This document shows positions 23,825 to 33,730 of a stretch of 64,000 nucleotides of DNA, piece by piece. The DNA comes from Allocoprobacillus sp002160865. Lineage in GTDB: Bacteria; Bacillota_I; Bacilli_A; Erysipelotrichales; Coprobacillaceae. Below the pieces are notes generated by a model that did no database searches, was not told the origin of the DNA, and worked only from the letters and a program-made list of their open reading frames with translations. Every line of letters starts with the position of its first letter. Within the stretch, counting starts at the first letter, position 1. The DNA lies in NCBI RefSeq assembly GCF_042850985.1, contig NZ_AP031415.1, positions 744,001 to 808,000 of the forward strand, read 5' to 3'. The position numbers were made by a program, and so were the translations under genes.

Positions 23825-24330
23825 ATCATAAAAAAACAAGAAAAATGATCTATTTGGCTTTATTAAGTGCTATTGCGATTGTTTTACATACAGTGGAAGC
23901 GATGATTCCTGTTCCATTACCAGTAGGAGCAAAACTAGGACTGGCCAATATTATTTCATTGGTTGTTGTTCATCTTTATGGTGTCAAAGAAATGTTTATT
24001 GTTAATATTTTTAGAGTTTTTGTTTCTAGTTTATTAACTGGTATATTTATGCAAAATCCTTTCTTTATTAGTTGTGGTGGTGTCTTTTTAAGTAGTTTAG
24101 CTTTAGCAATTATTTATAAATTTATTCAATTACCAATGGTATCTACATCTATTGTTTCAGCTATTTTTCATAATATCGGACAAGTGGCCGTCGTATCTTT
24201 TATATTTTCTTTTGCAGGTATTATGATTTATGTTATACCCTTGTTGATAACATCCATCCCTACAGGGATTTTGACAGGATTAGTTGCCATTGAAATATTA
24301 AAACGTGTCAAAAAAGAACAAATTCAATGA
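23821..24330 (+). CDS. Gx transporter family membrane protein (heptaprenyl diphosphate synthase component I-like)
   Basis: 169 residues with five or so membrane segments. The start, HKKTRKMIYLALLSAIAIVLHTVEAMIPVPLPVGAKLGLANIISLVVVHLYG, matches the Gx/HepI family, which is related to the S-components of ECF transporters. The conserved glycine-rich KLGLANI loop sits near residue 40. These proteins usually neighbour isoprenoid or quinone genes, but here none is visible. The ATG overlaps the previous stop by 4 nt. A hairpin with T run (24353-24380) ends the operon. The substrate is unknown. Confidence 0.78.
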   Translation: MNHKKTRKMIYLALLSAIAIVLHTVEAMIPVPLPVGAKLGLANIISLVVVHLYGVKEMFIVNIFRVFVSSLLTGIFMQNPFFISCGGVFLSSLALAIIYKFIQLPMVSTSIVSAIFHNIGQVAVVSFIFSFAGIMIYVIPLLITSIPTGILTGLVAIEILKRVKKEQIQ

Positions 24331-24352
24331 TGAAAATATTTTCATGGAATGA

Positions 24353-24380
24353 GCGATTGATGTAGAATCAGTCGTTTTTT
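24353..24380 (+). terminator. Terminator of the aroD operon
   Basis: GCGATTGAT pairs with ATCAGTCGT (two G-U pairs) followed by six T. Confidence 0.65.
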
Positions 24381-24419
24381 ATTATCAGATTTGATACAAT
24401 AGATGTAGGAGGTTAGCTT

Positions 24420-25904
24420 ATGGAAGAATATATTTTAGCAATTGATCAAGGTACAACGAGTACCAGAGCTATATTGTTTGATCAAAATGGACAATTATGT
24501 TATATGCAACAAAGAGAACTTAAACAATATTTTCCACATTCAGGATGGGTAGAACATGATGCTAAGGAAATATGGAATTCGGTTGTAGAAGTTGTGCAAT
24601 CTTTATTTACAATCTATAATATTCGCTCGAGTCAAATTAAAGCCATTGGTATTACAAATCAAAGAGAAACAACGGTTGTATGGGATAAAACAACAGGTGA
24701 ACCTGTCTATCATGCAATTGTATGGCAATCACGACAATCACAGGATATTTGTGATCAGCTGATTAAAGATGGCTATAGTCCAATGATCCAAGATAAAACA
24801 GGTTTGATCATTAATCCTTATTTTAGTGCCAGTAAAATAAGATGGATTTTAGATCATGTTGAAAATATGAATAAAGATCATCTTTTGTTTGGGACAATTG
24901 ATACATGGCTGATTTGGAAATTAACGGGAGGAAAAGTCCATGCGACAGATTATACCAATGCATCAAGAACTTTGCTTTATAATATTTATGATTTAAAATG
25001 GGATGATGATTTATTGAAACTCTTTGATATTCCTAAAACAATGTTACCAGAAGTCAAAGAATCATCTTGTATTTATGGGTATAGTGATGAAACGTTATTA
25101 AGTGGTCTACATTTTAGAGCACCTATCTGTGGGGTAGCAGGAGATCAACAGGCTTCTTTGTTTGGACATACATGTTTTCAATCAGGTGATATCAAAAATA
25201 CTTATGGAACAGGATGTTTTATTTTAATGAATACAGGTGAAAAACCGGTCGTTTCACATCATGGTTTACTCACAACGATTGCTTGGGGAATGAATGGTCA
25301 AATGACTTATGCTTTAGAAGGTTCAGTTTTTATTGGTGGTAGTGTGATGCAATGGTTAAGAGATGGTTTACAGTTATTTGCTCATGTCAGTGAAACAGAA
25401 GCAATGGCCAAATCTCTAGATGATAATGAGGGTGTTTATCTAGTACCTGCGTTTGTTGGACTAGGAACACCATACTGGGATAATGATGTAAGAGGCACAA
25501 TTTTTGGTTTAACACGAGGGACAACACGTCAGCATATTGTTCGTGCAGCATTGGAATCCATTGCTTATCAAAGTCGTGATGTGATAGAAGTCATGAAAAA
25601 AGAGGCACATCTGACATTAACACATTTATCTGTTGATGGTGGAACAACTGACAATGAGTTTTTAATGCAGTATCAAAGTGATCTTTTAAATATTGATATT
25701 ATGAAACCACAAGTCAAAGAAACAACAGCTTTAGGAGCAGCTTATCTGGCTGGATTAGCGATTGGTTTTTATGAAAGTCAAGAAGCTATTAAAAGTAGAC
25801 ATCTCATTTCAAAGACATATCATTCACAAATGGATTTTCAAAAAGCTTTACAATATTATCAACAATGGCAAAAAGCCATTGCGGCAACATGTTTATTTAA
25901 ATAG
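24420..25904 (+). CDS. glpK: Glycerol kinase
   Basis: 494 residues, FGGY sugar-kinase family. N-terminal ATP-binding AIDQGTTSTRAILFD, substrate region GITNQRETTVVWD, SKIRWILDH, the FGGY-type signature GVAGDQQASLFGHTCF (near 240), TYGTGCFILMNTG and the C-terminal AADGGTT-like block LSVDGGTTDN. All fit bacterial GlpK, whose usual length is about 500. It makes sn-glycerol 3-phosphate from glycerol and ATP. HPr-dependent control usually needs a His near residue 230 (HFRAPICGVAGDQ carries one). RBS AGGAGG. No glpF or glpD is adjacent. Confidence 0.95.
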   Translation: MEEYILAIDQGTTSTRAILFDQNGQLCYMQQRELKQYFPHSGWVEHDAKEIWNSVVEVVQSLFTIYNIRSSQIKAIGITNQRETTVVWDKTTGEPVYHAIVWQSRQSQDICDQLIKDGYSPMIQDKTGLIINPYFSASKIRWILDHVENMNKDHLLFGTIDTWLIWKLTGGKVHATDYTNASRTLLYNIYDLKWDDDLLKLFDIPKTMLPEVKESSCIYGYSDETLLSGLHFRAPICGVAGDQQASLFGHTCFQSGDIKNTYGTGCFILMNTGEKPVVSHHGLLTTIAWGMNGQMTYALEGSVFIGGSVMQWLRDGLQLFAHVSETEAMAKSLDDNEGVYLVPAFVGLGTPYWDNDVRGTIFGLTRGTTRQHIVRAALESIAYQSRDVIEVMKKEAHLTLTHLSVDGGTTDNEFLMQYQSDLLNIDIMKPQVKETTALGAAYLAGLAIGFYESQEAIKSRHLISKTYHSQMDFQKALQYYQQWQKAIAATCLFK

Positions 25905-25912
25905 GAGTATTT

Positions 25913-26380
25913 ATGAAAAAAATTTTAATTGTATGTTTATTATGTTTAATGATTGTAGGATGTCAAGAAACACAAAAGTCATCTGTCTCTAAGTCAGAAT
26001 CATCGCTACAATTAGTGGAAACAGATGATTCTTGGGGCATTGTTCTTAATGTTGACAATGTAACAGATACGGGTTTAACGTTGATTTGTAGTCAAAATGG
26101 TGGAGAAGTCACAGGAGATTTGCAAACGGGAGAGAAGTATTGGGTTGAAGAAAAGAGAGATGGAAAGTGGCAGGAACTTCCTACACCTCAAAAACCTGTC
26201 TGGTCAGATGTGAGTTACACTATTCAAAAACAGGATTTTACACATTGGGATATCCAATGGGAAGATCTCTATGGTTCTTTGTCAAATGGTGAATATCGTA
26301 TTGGTAAGGAAATACAGGATTTTAGAGGTGGCAGTGATTATGATGAAAAAGCATATTATAGTGAATTTGTTATTCAATAA
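25913..26380 (+). CDS. Lipoprotein with immunoglobulin-like (Big_21-type) domain
   Basis: 155 residues. The lipoprotein signal peptide MKKILIVCLLCLMIVGCQ has the cysteine at 18 (lipobox IVGC). After a Ser-rich linker, residues 40-155 form a beta-rich domain (GIVLNVDNVTDTGLTLIC, TGEKYWVEEKRDGKWQELP, WDIQWEDLYGSLSNGEYRIGKEI, YYSEFVI). This pattern matches a bacterial Ig-like domain common in Bacillota lipoproteins. It starts 8 nt after glpK and ends at a terminator, so it may share the glpK transcript. Its role at the cell surface is unknown. Confidence 0.75.
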   Translation: MKKILIVCLLCLMIVGCQETQKSSVSKSESSLQLVETDDSWGIVLNVDNVTDTGLTLICSQNGGEVTGDLQTGEKYWVEEKRDGKWQELPTPQKPVWSDVSYTIQKQDFTHWDIQWEDLYGSLSNGEYRIGKEIQDFRGGSDYDEKAYYSEFVIQ

Positions 26381-26409
26381 AGTTTACGCTCAGTCGTAAG
26401 CTTTTTTTA
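26379..26409 (+). terminator. Terminator after glpK-lipoprotein
   Basis: AAAGTTTACG pairs with CGTAAGCTTT (one wobble) with a 6-nt loop and T run. Confidence 0.75.
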
Positions 26410-26463
26410 TGATACAATAATGATACAACTTTTTGATATGATTTTATGTGAGGGGTGATGATA

Positions 26464-27117
26464 TTGAAAATATTAATTGTAGAAGATGAAATGGCGATTA
26501 GAGATTTAATTGGAATGAATTTAACAAGAGCGGGTTATCAATGCGATTATGCTCAAAATGGAAAAGAAGGGTCTATACTGATTGATTATCACCACTATGA
26601 TTTAATTTTATTAGATATTATGTTACCTTTTATTGATGGATACGAATTGATGCAGTATATTAAGCCACAAAATGTTCCCGTCATTTTTATCAGTGCTAAA
26701 TCAACAGTGGAAGAAAGAGTAAAAGGATTAAAAATGGGAGCAGATGATTATTTGGTAAAACCATTTTCTATTGATGAGCTACTAGCAAGAGTGGAAAGTG
26801 TTTTAAGACGTTACCATAAAAGCTTAAATGAGATAAAAGTTTTAGATATTACAATTGACCTTAATCAAAGACTAGTGATACAAAACGGAAAGAGAATCTA
26901 TCTAACACATATGGAATATGAATTATTACTTTTTTTAGTTCAAAATAAAAATATTGCATTATATAGAGATGTTTTATATCAAAAAGTCTGGAATGATGAT
27001 AAGGAAGAAACAAGAACTTTAGATTTACATATTCAAAGATTACGTAAAAAATTAAATTGGCAACATGCTATTAAAACAGTTTATCGTATAGGCTATATGC
27101 TGGAGGTACAACAATGA
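26464..27117 (+). CDS. OmpR/PhoB-family response regulator
   Basis: 217 residues. The TTG at 26464 gives the canonical start MKILIVEDE and lies 8 nt after AGGGG; the upstream GTG (26455) and ATG (26458) are too close to the RBS. The receiver domain has the acidic pair E7-D8, phospho-acceptor D51 in LLDIMLP, SAKS, and the Lys in YLVKPFS. The C-terminal winged helix (residues 125-217) has LTHMEYELLLFLVQN and TRTLDLHIQRLRKKL. It is the first gene of a six-gene module with histidine kinase, two surface proteins and an ABC exporter. Likely an envelope-stress or peptide sensor (inference). Confidence 0.93.
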   Translation: MKILIVEDEMAIRDLIGMNLTRAGYQCDYAQNGKEGSILIDYHHYDLILLDIMLPFIDGYELMQYIKPQNVPVIFISAKSTVEERVKGLKMGADDYLVKPFSIDELLARVESVLRRYHKSLNEIKVLDITIDLNQRLVIQNGKRIYLTHMEYELLLFLVQNKNIALYRDVLYQKVWNDDKEETRTLDLHIQRLRKKLNWQHAIKTVYRIGYMLEVQQ

Positions 27118-28532
27118 AGTTTTCTGAAAAAATTATATATAGCTGTCTGGTAATTTTAGCAATCATGTTTTCAATAGGAATGTCATTGATGATTTATCAA
27201 AATCATGTAACGCTTTTAAAAACAACACGTGATCAATATTTATCACACCATCAAATTGAGCTTTACACATTAGAATCAAGACTATTTCAGGATAGTATAA
27301 GTCTTCAAGGATATTATTCAAAAGATAACCAGCAAATTCAAAATAAGATGATTTATTATGTTCAACAGTTCCAAGATGTTGAAAAAAATGGATATTATGC
27401 TTTGATACATGATAATAATCAAATATTATATACAAATATGAATGAAAATTTGAAGCCTTATATTTCATCAGAACATAATCACACCTATTTTATGAAATCA
27501 ATACAACAGAATCAGTATATGTTTGTGACTTCTTCTTTTACTGTAGGGACAGATATTTATTATCTTGAAACTTGCTATGATATGTCTTTTGTATATAAGG
27601 AAAGAGATAGACAATTACAAAGTTTTTTAATCATTGGATGTTTTTTACTTGTTGTGGCTTCCTTTATTTTAAAAGTTCTTTCTAATTATTTAACACGTTC
27701 TATTTTAAAATTAAATGAAGTATCGAAAAGAATAGCTAGTGGGCAATATAGTGAAAGAACATGTATTCAAAGTCAAGATGAGATTGGTGAGTTATCACAG
27801 AGTTTTGACTATATGGCACAAATGAATGAACAACGTATTCAACAATTACAAGATAATGTCCTTCAAAAAGAGGAATTTATGGCGAGTTTTTCTCATGAAA
27901 TTAAAACACCAATGACAGCTATCTTAGGATTTGCAGATTTATTAAGAACTTGTGATTGTGATGAGGAAACAAGACAAAAAGCAGCTCAATATATTTATCA
28001 TGAGGGAAGACGTCTAGAAAGTTTAGCATATACTTTAATGGATTTATTAGCTTTAAATAATCGAACGATTCAATGTCAATGTGTAAAAATAAAAGATGTG
28101 ATAAAACAAATTAAAAACTACTATCTTGGTCAAAATAAACAAGAACGTTTAGTCATAGAATATGACGATGTTTGTGTATTATCACAAGGAGAATTATTAT
28201 TTGTATTGTTGAGAAATTTGATAGATAATGCATTGAAAGCAAGTCAAGATAATCAATCTGTTAAGGTGAGTATTCACAAGTGTCAACAGTATGTTATTTT
28301 TTCTATTTGTGATCAGGGAATTGGTATGAGTCAAGAAGCAATAGAAAAGGCAACAGAACCTTTCTATATGGCAGATAAATCTCGTTCTCGCTCTATGGGT
28401 GGTGCAGGATTAGGATTAACCATTGTCAAACGTATTCTAGAATTACATCATAGTTCTTTGCAAATTCAATCGCAGCTTAATAATGGAACAACGATGTCTT
28501 TTGCTTTGGAGGTCAATCATGAAAAAATATAA
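27114..28532 (+). CDS. Sensor histidine kinase
   Basis: 472 residues. A membrane helix at about 8-28, an extracellular sensor of about 140 residues, a second helix at about 168-190, then a HAMP domain (LNEVSKRIASGQYSERT... DEIGELSQSFDYMA). The H-box ASFSHEIKTPMTAILGFADLL has the phospho-acceptor His near residue 262. N-box NLIDNALKAS, G1 DQGIGMS and G2 GGAGLGLTIVK follow. It overlaps the regulator by 4 nt and the next gene by 14 nt, so all are coupled. The sensed signal is unknown; the large outer domain fits direct sensing of a compound or of cell-wall state. Confidence 0.94.
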   Translation: MKFSEKIIYSCLVILAIMFSIGMSLMIYQNHVTLLKTTRDQYLSHHQIELYTLESRLFQDSISLQGYYSKDNQQIQNKMIYYVQQFQDVEKNGYYALIHDNNQILYTNMNENLKPYISSEHNHTYFMKSIQQNQYMFVTSSFTVGTDIYYLETCYDMSFVYKERDRQLQSFLIIGCFLLVVASFILKVLSNYLTRSILKLNEVSKRIASGQYSERTCIQSQDEIGELSQSFDYMAQMNEQRIQQLQDNVLQKEEFMASFSHEIKTPMTAILGFADLLRTCDCDEETRQKAAQYIYHEGRRLESLAYTLMDLLALNNRTIQCQCVKIKDVIKQIKNYYLGQNKQERLVIEYDDVCVLSQGELLFVLLRNLIDNALKASQDNQSVKVSIHKCQQYVIFSICDQGIGMSQEAIEKATEPFYMADKSRSRSMGGAGLGLTIVKRILELHHSSLQIQSQLNNGTTMSFALEVNHEKI

Positions 28533-29250
28533 AATCAAAATCATATGTTTTCTTATTATATCATTATCACTGGCTATGCCTTATATTGTTGTCTATAGCA
28601 TAGATTATTATGATTTTTCACATATGAAAACAATAGAAACAACAAATTTGAAAAAAATTATTGAAAATCACCCTATAGTGCAAGCTATCTATAATGATTA
28701 TTATTCCAATGATCATAATGAGAATTCACCACAATACGTTGTGAAAAATAAAGAACTTTATAGTCAGTCTGCTCAAAAGAGAATCACAGAGTTACAAAAT
28801 ATTTTTTCAAGAGAAATTGAAAAATTAATGCAATACAAAGTGATTGATCAGGATATACTAGAAACAAGTCAAGATCGATATCCTATTACTTTTGGAACAA
28901 TTTATGATCAAAAAGACCCTTATTTGGATCAGCTTTTAAGGATGGATAAAGATTATAAAAATATATCTTTTTCATGTGAAAAAGATACGGAAAAAATTGA
29001 TAGTATTATGGTAGTAGATGCAAATGGGAAAAATTATACTGAAAAGCAATGTCAAAATATGGCTTGGCATATGATTGAGTATTTAGAGTTGGATGATATT
29101 GAAGATTGGTCATACAACCAATATGGTTATGAGTCACAGATTTTAAAAATAAGAGTTTATTGTCAAAATGATCAAGAACCAGAATCAATGCAGTTATCAA
29201 TAGGTGTTCAATTATTGGGAACACCTGAAACTATTATAAATATTAAGTAA
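28519..29250 (+). CDS. Uncharacterised membrane-anchored extracytoplasmic protein
   Basis: 243 residues from ATG 28519 (GGAGG 6 nt before); the longer frame from 28483 has no RBS. One N-terminal hydrophobic helix (about 7-28) makes a signal anchor. The rest is soluble, with charged helices (ELYSQSAQKRITELQNIFSREIEKL) and alternating strands (IDSIMVVDANGKNY, ILKIRVYCQ). I do not recognise the family. It overlaps the kinase gene by 14 nt, so it is likely an accessory to the kinase or the transporter. A terminator at 29265-29304 separates it from the following lipoprotein. Confidence 0.65.
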   Translation: MKKYKIKIICFLIISLSLAMPYIVVYSIDYYDFSHMKTIETTNLKKIIENHPIVQAIYNDYYSNDHNENSPQYVVKNKELYSQSAQKRITELQNIFSREIEKLMQYKVIDQDILETSQDRYPITFGTIYDQKDPYLDQLLRMDKDYKNISFSCEKDTEKIDSIMVVDANGKNYTEKQCQNMAWHMIEYLELDDIEDWSYNQYGYESQILKIRVYCQNDQEPESMQLSIGVQLLGTPETIINIK

Positions 29251-29264
29251 AGATATGAATTATG

Positions 29265-29304
29265 GAGTTCTTTTAAAACAACATTGAAAAGAACTCTTTT
29301 TTTT
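29265..29304 (+). terminator. Terminator inside the module
   Basis: A perfect 10-bp stem GAGTTCTTTT / AAAAGAACTC with a 12-nt loop and eight T. Confidence 0.85.
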
Positions 29305-29352
29305 ACAATTTAGATACATCTTATTGTTATGATGAATGTGGGGTGAAAAAGT

Positions 29353-30627
29353 ATGAAAAAGATATTAATGATTTTATGTTTTATATTGTTATGCGGATGT
29401 CAGCAAAATGAAATAGGAACTGACCATAAAACGAATATCCAAAAAGAAAATTTAACGATGAAAGATAGGCGATATACAACATATGGTGATGGAAATGACA
29501 AAGGTTTTTATCGTATTCATAATGATGGTGAAAATAGTCGATTAGCTTATTGTGATTATCAAACACATCAGGAAGTTTATTTATGTAAGCAATCAGGCTG
29601 TGAACACAAAGATGAAAACTGTACATCTTATCTTTCACCATTTGATTCTATGAGCTCTTTATTTGTGTATGGGAATCATTTATATATGATGAATAGTACC
29701 GGATCTATGGAAATAAATGCTTTAGGAGAAAGTCAACGAACAGGACCACAAATGACCAAAATGGATTTAGATGGTCAAAATCGCCAAGTCTTATATCATT
29801 GTCAAGATGGTTATCATTTTGTGGATACAAATTGTGCTTTTGATTCTCAATATGTTTATGTCATTATGGGAAAGGAAAAAGAATATAAGATGAATGGAGA
29901 TAATACTATTGTTACAGATGAAGCAAGAGGGTTGTATCGTATCCATTTAGAAAGTGGAAAGTGTGAAAAAGTATGTGATGCACCAGATATGATGATTGCA
30001 GGTGTTGATGGTAGAAAACTTATTTTAGAAGGCTTTGATTATCCTGAAAATATAACCGAATATCTAGAACAAGGGAATACTCAAAAATATGATGAAATAT
30101 GTATGAATGCAAAGACTATTTTTACAAGTGTTGATGTTGATACAAAAGATATGTATAGAGTATCACAAAAATTTGATGATTATGATTTATGTGATGGTAA
30201 AAAAATATATTATCGTGATGGTGAAAAATTAAATATGTATGATATAAAAACACAGGAAATAAAAACATTGATGAGTTTACCACAAAATCATCAATATTAT
30301 TTCTCTGATATAGTGGATGATTATATCGTATTGATGGAATATGATGATGAAAATGAAGTTTATTCACATATGTATGCCATTGATGTTCATTCACCCAAAA
30401 TGATTGAATTACATCATTATACTAGAAAACCAACAGAAGCAGTAACGATTTTAGCTCAAATGCATGATAATCTATTAGTCCAATATGATCGTATTGGACA
30501 TGATGAAAAGACATGGGCAGGAACAATGCAATTCGAGGTTGATAAGACATTTATTGGTTGTATTTCTAAAAAAGATTTTCTCAACGATCAAAATGAATAT
30601 CAAACGATAAAGCAGATAGGTGATTAG
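29353..30627 (+). CDS. Lipoprotein with beta-propeller-like repeats
   Basis: 424 residues. Lipoprotein signal with cysteine at 16 (LLCGC). The mature part contains the motif VYLCKQSGCEHKDENCTSY (cysteines and His near residue 80), common in a group of Bacillota surface lipoproteins. Repeating strands follow, with FVYGNHLYMMN, YVYVIMGKE, GLYRIHLESGK and KIYYRDGEKLNMYDI, as in DUF5050-type propellers. It lies between the two-component genes and the ABC genes and ends one base before the ATPase start. It may bind a ligand outside the cell for the module. Function unknown. Confidence 0.75.
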   Translation: MKKILMILCFILLCGCQQNEIGTDHKTNIQKENLTMKDRRYTTYGDGNDKGFYRIHNDGENSRLAYCDYQTHQEVYLCKQSGCEHKDENCTSYLSPFDSMSSLFVYGNHLYMMNSTGSMEINALGESQRTGPQMTKMDLDGQNRQVLYHCQDGYHFVDTNCAFDSQYVYVIMGKEKEYKMNGDNTIVTDEARGLYRIHLESGKCEKVCDAPDMMIAGVDGRKLILEGFDYPENITEYLEQGNTQKYDEICMNAKTIFTSVDVDTKDMYRVSQKFDDYDLCDGKKIYYRDGEKLNMYDIKTQEIKTLMSLPQNHQYYFSDIVDDYIVLMEYDDENEVYSHMYAIDVHSPKMIELHHYTRKPTEAVTILAQMHDNLLVQYDRIGHDEKTWAGTMQFEVDKTFIGCISKKDFLNDQNEYQTIKQIGD

Positions 30628-30628
30628 T

Positions 30629-31345
30629 ATGTTAGAAATGAAAAATGTATATAAAAATTATGGAACATATCAAGTTTTAAAACACGTTGATCTTTGTTTG
30701 GATGAAGGTATTTATGCATTATTGGGACCTAATGGCTCAGGGAAATCAACATTAATGAAACTTATATGCCGTCAGCTTAAACCAACAAAAGGACAAATTT
30801 TATGGAAACATAAGAAAATAGATGATTGGGGGCAACATTATTTTCTAGATATTGGCTATGCTCCACAGCAACAAGGACTTTATGAAGATATGACAGGATT
30901 ACAATTTTTAACTTATATGGCTTTGTTGAAAGGGATAGAGAAAAAGAAATTAAAAAATGAAGTGAATAGAGTTGCTCAATTGGTGAATATGGACAAATTT
31001 CTCAAACAAAAATGTAAGACATATTCAGGTGGTATGAAGCAAAGAATATTAGTAGCTCAAGCACTTTTGAATAATCCATCACTTTTATTGCTTGACGAAC
31101 CAACAACAGGACTTGATCCCAAAGAACGTGTATCACTACGAAATGTTTTATCTCATCTATCAAATGATCATATTGTTTTTATTGCAACTCATGTTGTTTC
31201 TGATGTAGAAAATCTTGCGAAAGAAATTGTTTTTTTAAAAGATGGTATCATTGTTGGAAAAGGAAAAAAAGAAGATTTGCTAAAACAATTTCAAGTTCAT
31301 TGCTTAGAAGATGTTTATTTAAAGATTTTTGGTGATGATATATGA
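30629..31345 (+). CDS. ABC transporter ATP-binding protein
   Basis: 238 residues from ATG 30629 (GTG at 30620 is possible but lacks an RBS). Walker A GPNGSGKST near residue 35, Q-loop YAPQQQGLYEDM, signature YSGGMKQRI near 135, Walker B LLLLDEPTTGLDP near 157, H-loop ATHVVSDVE. It is of the CcmA/BcrA-like class of ABC-2 exporters. The stop overlaps the permease start. With the upstream two-component genes, the arrangement resembles antimicrobial-peptide resistance modules. Confidence 0.93.
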   Translation: MLEMKNVYKNYGTYQVLKHVDLCLDEGIYALLGPNGSGKSTLMKLICRQLKPTKGQILWKHKKIDDWGQHYFLDIGYAPQQQGLYEDMTGLQFLTYMALLKGIEKKKLKNEVNRVAQLVNMDKFLKQKCKTYSGGMKQRILVAQALLNNPSLLLLDEPTTGLDPKERVSLRNVLSHLSNDHIVFIATHVVSDVENLAKEIVFLKDGIIVGKGKKEDLLKQFQVHCLEDVYLKIFGDDI

Positions 31346-33681
31346 TGCCTTTAATCAAGTATGAATTTATAAAAATGAGAGGACGTAAAAGCTTTATTGT
31401 TATTCTTATTTTGCTTTTGTTAAGTCAATTTTTTCTTTTTTCAGTAAGTTTAAATCAAAAGATTCCCTTATCTGCTTATCAAAAATTTCATCAGACTTTA
31501 CTTTCCTTGCCTAATGAAAAACGTTATGAATTTACAAAAAAAGAGTATGAAAAATATCAGTCATTTATGATTTTGGAACAGTTAACGCAATTACGTCAAA
31601 ATGAGCAAAAAAATGCTTCAATTATCGAAGAACTTTTACAAGAGAATCCTAATGTTGAAAATTATCAACAAGAGTATATCAGTAATCATCAGCCTCAATA
31701 TACATCGTCTTTAGAACAAGATGCTCAATTTTTAGAAATGATGTTTGACGAAATGACACAATTAAAGACTTATTTTCAATATATTAAAGATATTCAACAA
31801 CAGGCTCAACAACTTTCAGGAATTTCTATTTTTCAAAGTCATCAAAATCAAAATGAAATAGAAAGAAGTGCTAAAGATTTTCAAAAGTTAACCCATGTTG
31901 AAGTGACATATGATATCCAATATCCTCTAGAAATGGTGTTTTCATTTGATTTTACGAGTTTGTTTTTAGTGATTATTGTCTTGAGTTTATCCTATTATCT
32001 GATTATGGAAGAAAGAGAAAATGGATTGATGAATTTGTTGAAATTAAGTCAAAATGGATATATGAAAGTAATTATAGCAAAGTTCATTGTCATGTTTTTG
32101 ATAACGAGTATAATCTGTTTTTTGGTATATGCAGGAAAATTAGGTTATATGGCATGGAACTGTGGATTGGGAGATTTGTCGCGTAGTATTCAGTCAATGG
32201 CTCATTATAGACAATGTCCTTTACAAATGAATGTCAAACAGTGGATTGGTCTGATGATAGGATTTAAAATATTGGTATTATCATTATTAGGTATAATAAT
32301 GATGAATTTATGTTTGGTATTGAAAAATAGAATTTTATCTTGGATATCTATATTGGTATTTTTTGTAGTAGAAGTTTTCAGTTATTTGATGATTCATCCC
32401 TTAAGTTCACTTTATTTATTGAAGTATATCAATATGATTTCATTTCTACAAACAGATATTTATTTAAAAACATATCGATATATATCTGTTTTTGGATTGT
32501 CAACAACCCTTTATCATTTACATATTTTTATTATAATAGCTGGACTGATTTTTGGGAGTATAAGTTGTATATGTATCTATGTTTGTAAAAGAGATTTTTC
32601 TTTGAGAAATGCTCATTTTGTATTTAAACATTGTCTTCATTTGTCTTCTTTATGCAGTTTTGAATTTTATAAGATGATAAAAATACAAAAAGTTGGTTTT
32701 CTCATTATTTTAAGTTTATTTTTACAATATTATCAATATCATCATGTTTCTGTTTATATGGATAGTGAATCTTCTATTTATCAAAGTTATATGCAATATT
32801 TACAAGGACCTCTTACTGATGACAAAATAAAATGGATTGAACAACAGCAGGATTATTTTGATTCATTGCATCAACAAATAGAAAAAATTGAAAATAATAT
32901 CAATCTCACATCACAAAAAAAGCAATCTCTTAAAGAAAATATTTCTATGAAGTTGATAGGAGAGAATGTTTTTAATGATGTCAAGGAACAATATGAGTGG
33001 ATTCAAAAACATCCCCAAGCTGAATTTGTTTATGAACGCCCGTATGAGGAATATTTTTTATCTTCTTCATGGAGTTTAGCACCTAGTTTAATGCTGATGA
33101 TTTTCTTGTCACTAAGTTTATATCAAGTTATTAATATTGAATATGAAAATCATGTTAATGAAGTTAGTCAAATAACAATTAATGGAAATCATAGAATCCT
33201 AGAATTAAAAATTATAGGATGTGTTATTATAATAGGAATAGGGATGAGCATTTTTTATGGAACACCTCTTATCTTTTTACATAGTGTCTATGGTTTTTCA
33301 TCTTTAGGAGCATCTGTCATTTCTATACCAACTTTTCGATCTTTACCTTCTGTATTGACTTTAGGTCATTTGTTTCTTATAGATGGGTTGATTAAATTTA
33401 TTATTTGCATGAGCTTAACGAGTTTTTTATTGATGATTAGTGTGAAAGCCAGACATACTATGACAACATTATTTATAAGTTTATGTCTGTTTGTTATTCC
33501 TTTATTTCTTATTTATAATCAGATAGATTGTTTCAAAGATATATCTTTTTATCCAATGTTAAATTGTATTCAATATTGTATAGAAAACCCTATATTATTA
33601 ATTGTTCAAATAATGATTTCGATAATTGTGATGATTTTATCTTTAAAAAAAGTTTTTCAACAATATTTTCACGTTTTGTAA
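31342..33681 (+). CDS. ABC-2 type transporter permease, fused double-length
   Basis: 779 residues with about 12 membrane segments. The first half starts KYEFIKMRGRKSFIVILILLL and the second starts SFEFYKMIKIQKVGFLIIL (near residue 440). Each has a first helix, a long extracytoplasmic helical loop (residues 30-200 and 470-570, both rich in Gln/Glu) and about five more helices. So one protein looks like two ABC-2 permeases joined head to tail. It starts 4 nt inside the ATPase gene. Codon use is AT-rich like its neighbours. The exported substrate is unknown. Confidence 0.8.
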   Translation: MMPLIKYEFIKMRGRKSFIVILILLLLSQFFLFSVSLNQKIPLSAYQKFHQTLLSLPNEKRYEFTKKEYEKYQSFMILEQLTQLRQNEQKNASIIEELLQENPNVENYQQEYISNHQPQYTSSLEQDAQFLEMMFDEMTQLKTYFQYIKDIQQQAQQLSGISIFQSHQNQNEIERSAKDFQKLTHVEVTYDIQYPLEMVFSFDFTSLFLVIIVLSLSYYLIMEERENGLMNLLKLSQNGYMKVIIAKFIVMFLITSIICFLVYAGKLGYMAWNCGLGDLSRSIQSMAHYRQCPLQMNVKQWIGLMIGFKILVLSLLGIIMMNLCLVLKNRILSWISILVFFVVEVFSYLMIHPLSSLYLLKYINMISFLQTDIYLKTYRYISVFGLSTTLYHLHIFIIIAGLIFGSISCICIYVCKRDFSLRNAHFVFKHCLHLSSLCSFEFYKMIKIQKVGFLIILSLFLQYYQYHHVSVYMDSESSIYQSYMQYLQGPLTDDKIKWIEQQQDYFDSLHQQIEKIENNINLTSQKKQSLKENISMKLIGENVFNDVKEQYEWIQKHPQAEFVYERPYEEYFLSSSWSLAPSLMLMIFLSLSLYQVINIEYENHVNEVSQITINGNHRILELKIIGCVIIIGIGMSIFYGTPLIFLHSVYGFSSLGASVISIPTFRSLPSVLTLGHLFLIDGLIKFIICMSLTSFLLMISVKARHTMTTLFISLCLFVIPLFLIYNQIDCFKDISFYPMLNCIQYCIENPILLIVQIMISIIVMILSLKKVFQQYFHVL

Positions 33682-33730
33682 GTTCTCATTCTGTAATTGT
33701 TTCAATTTTAAATATAATAGAAATATATTA

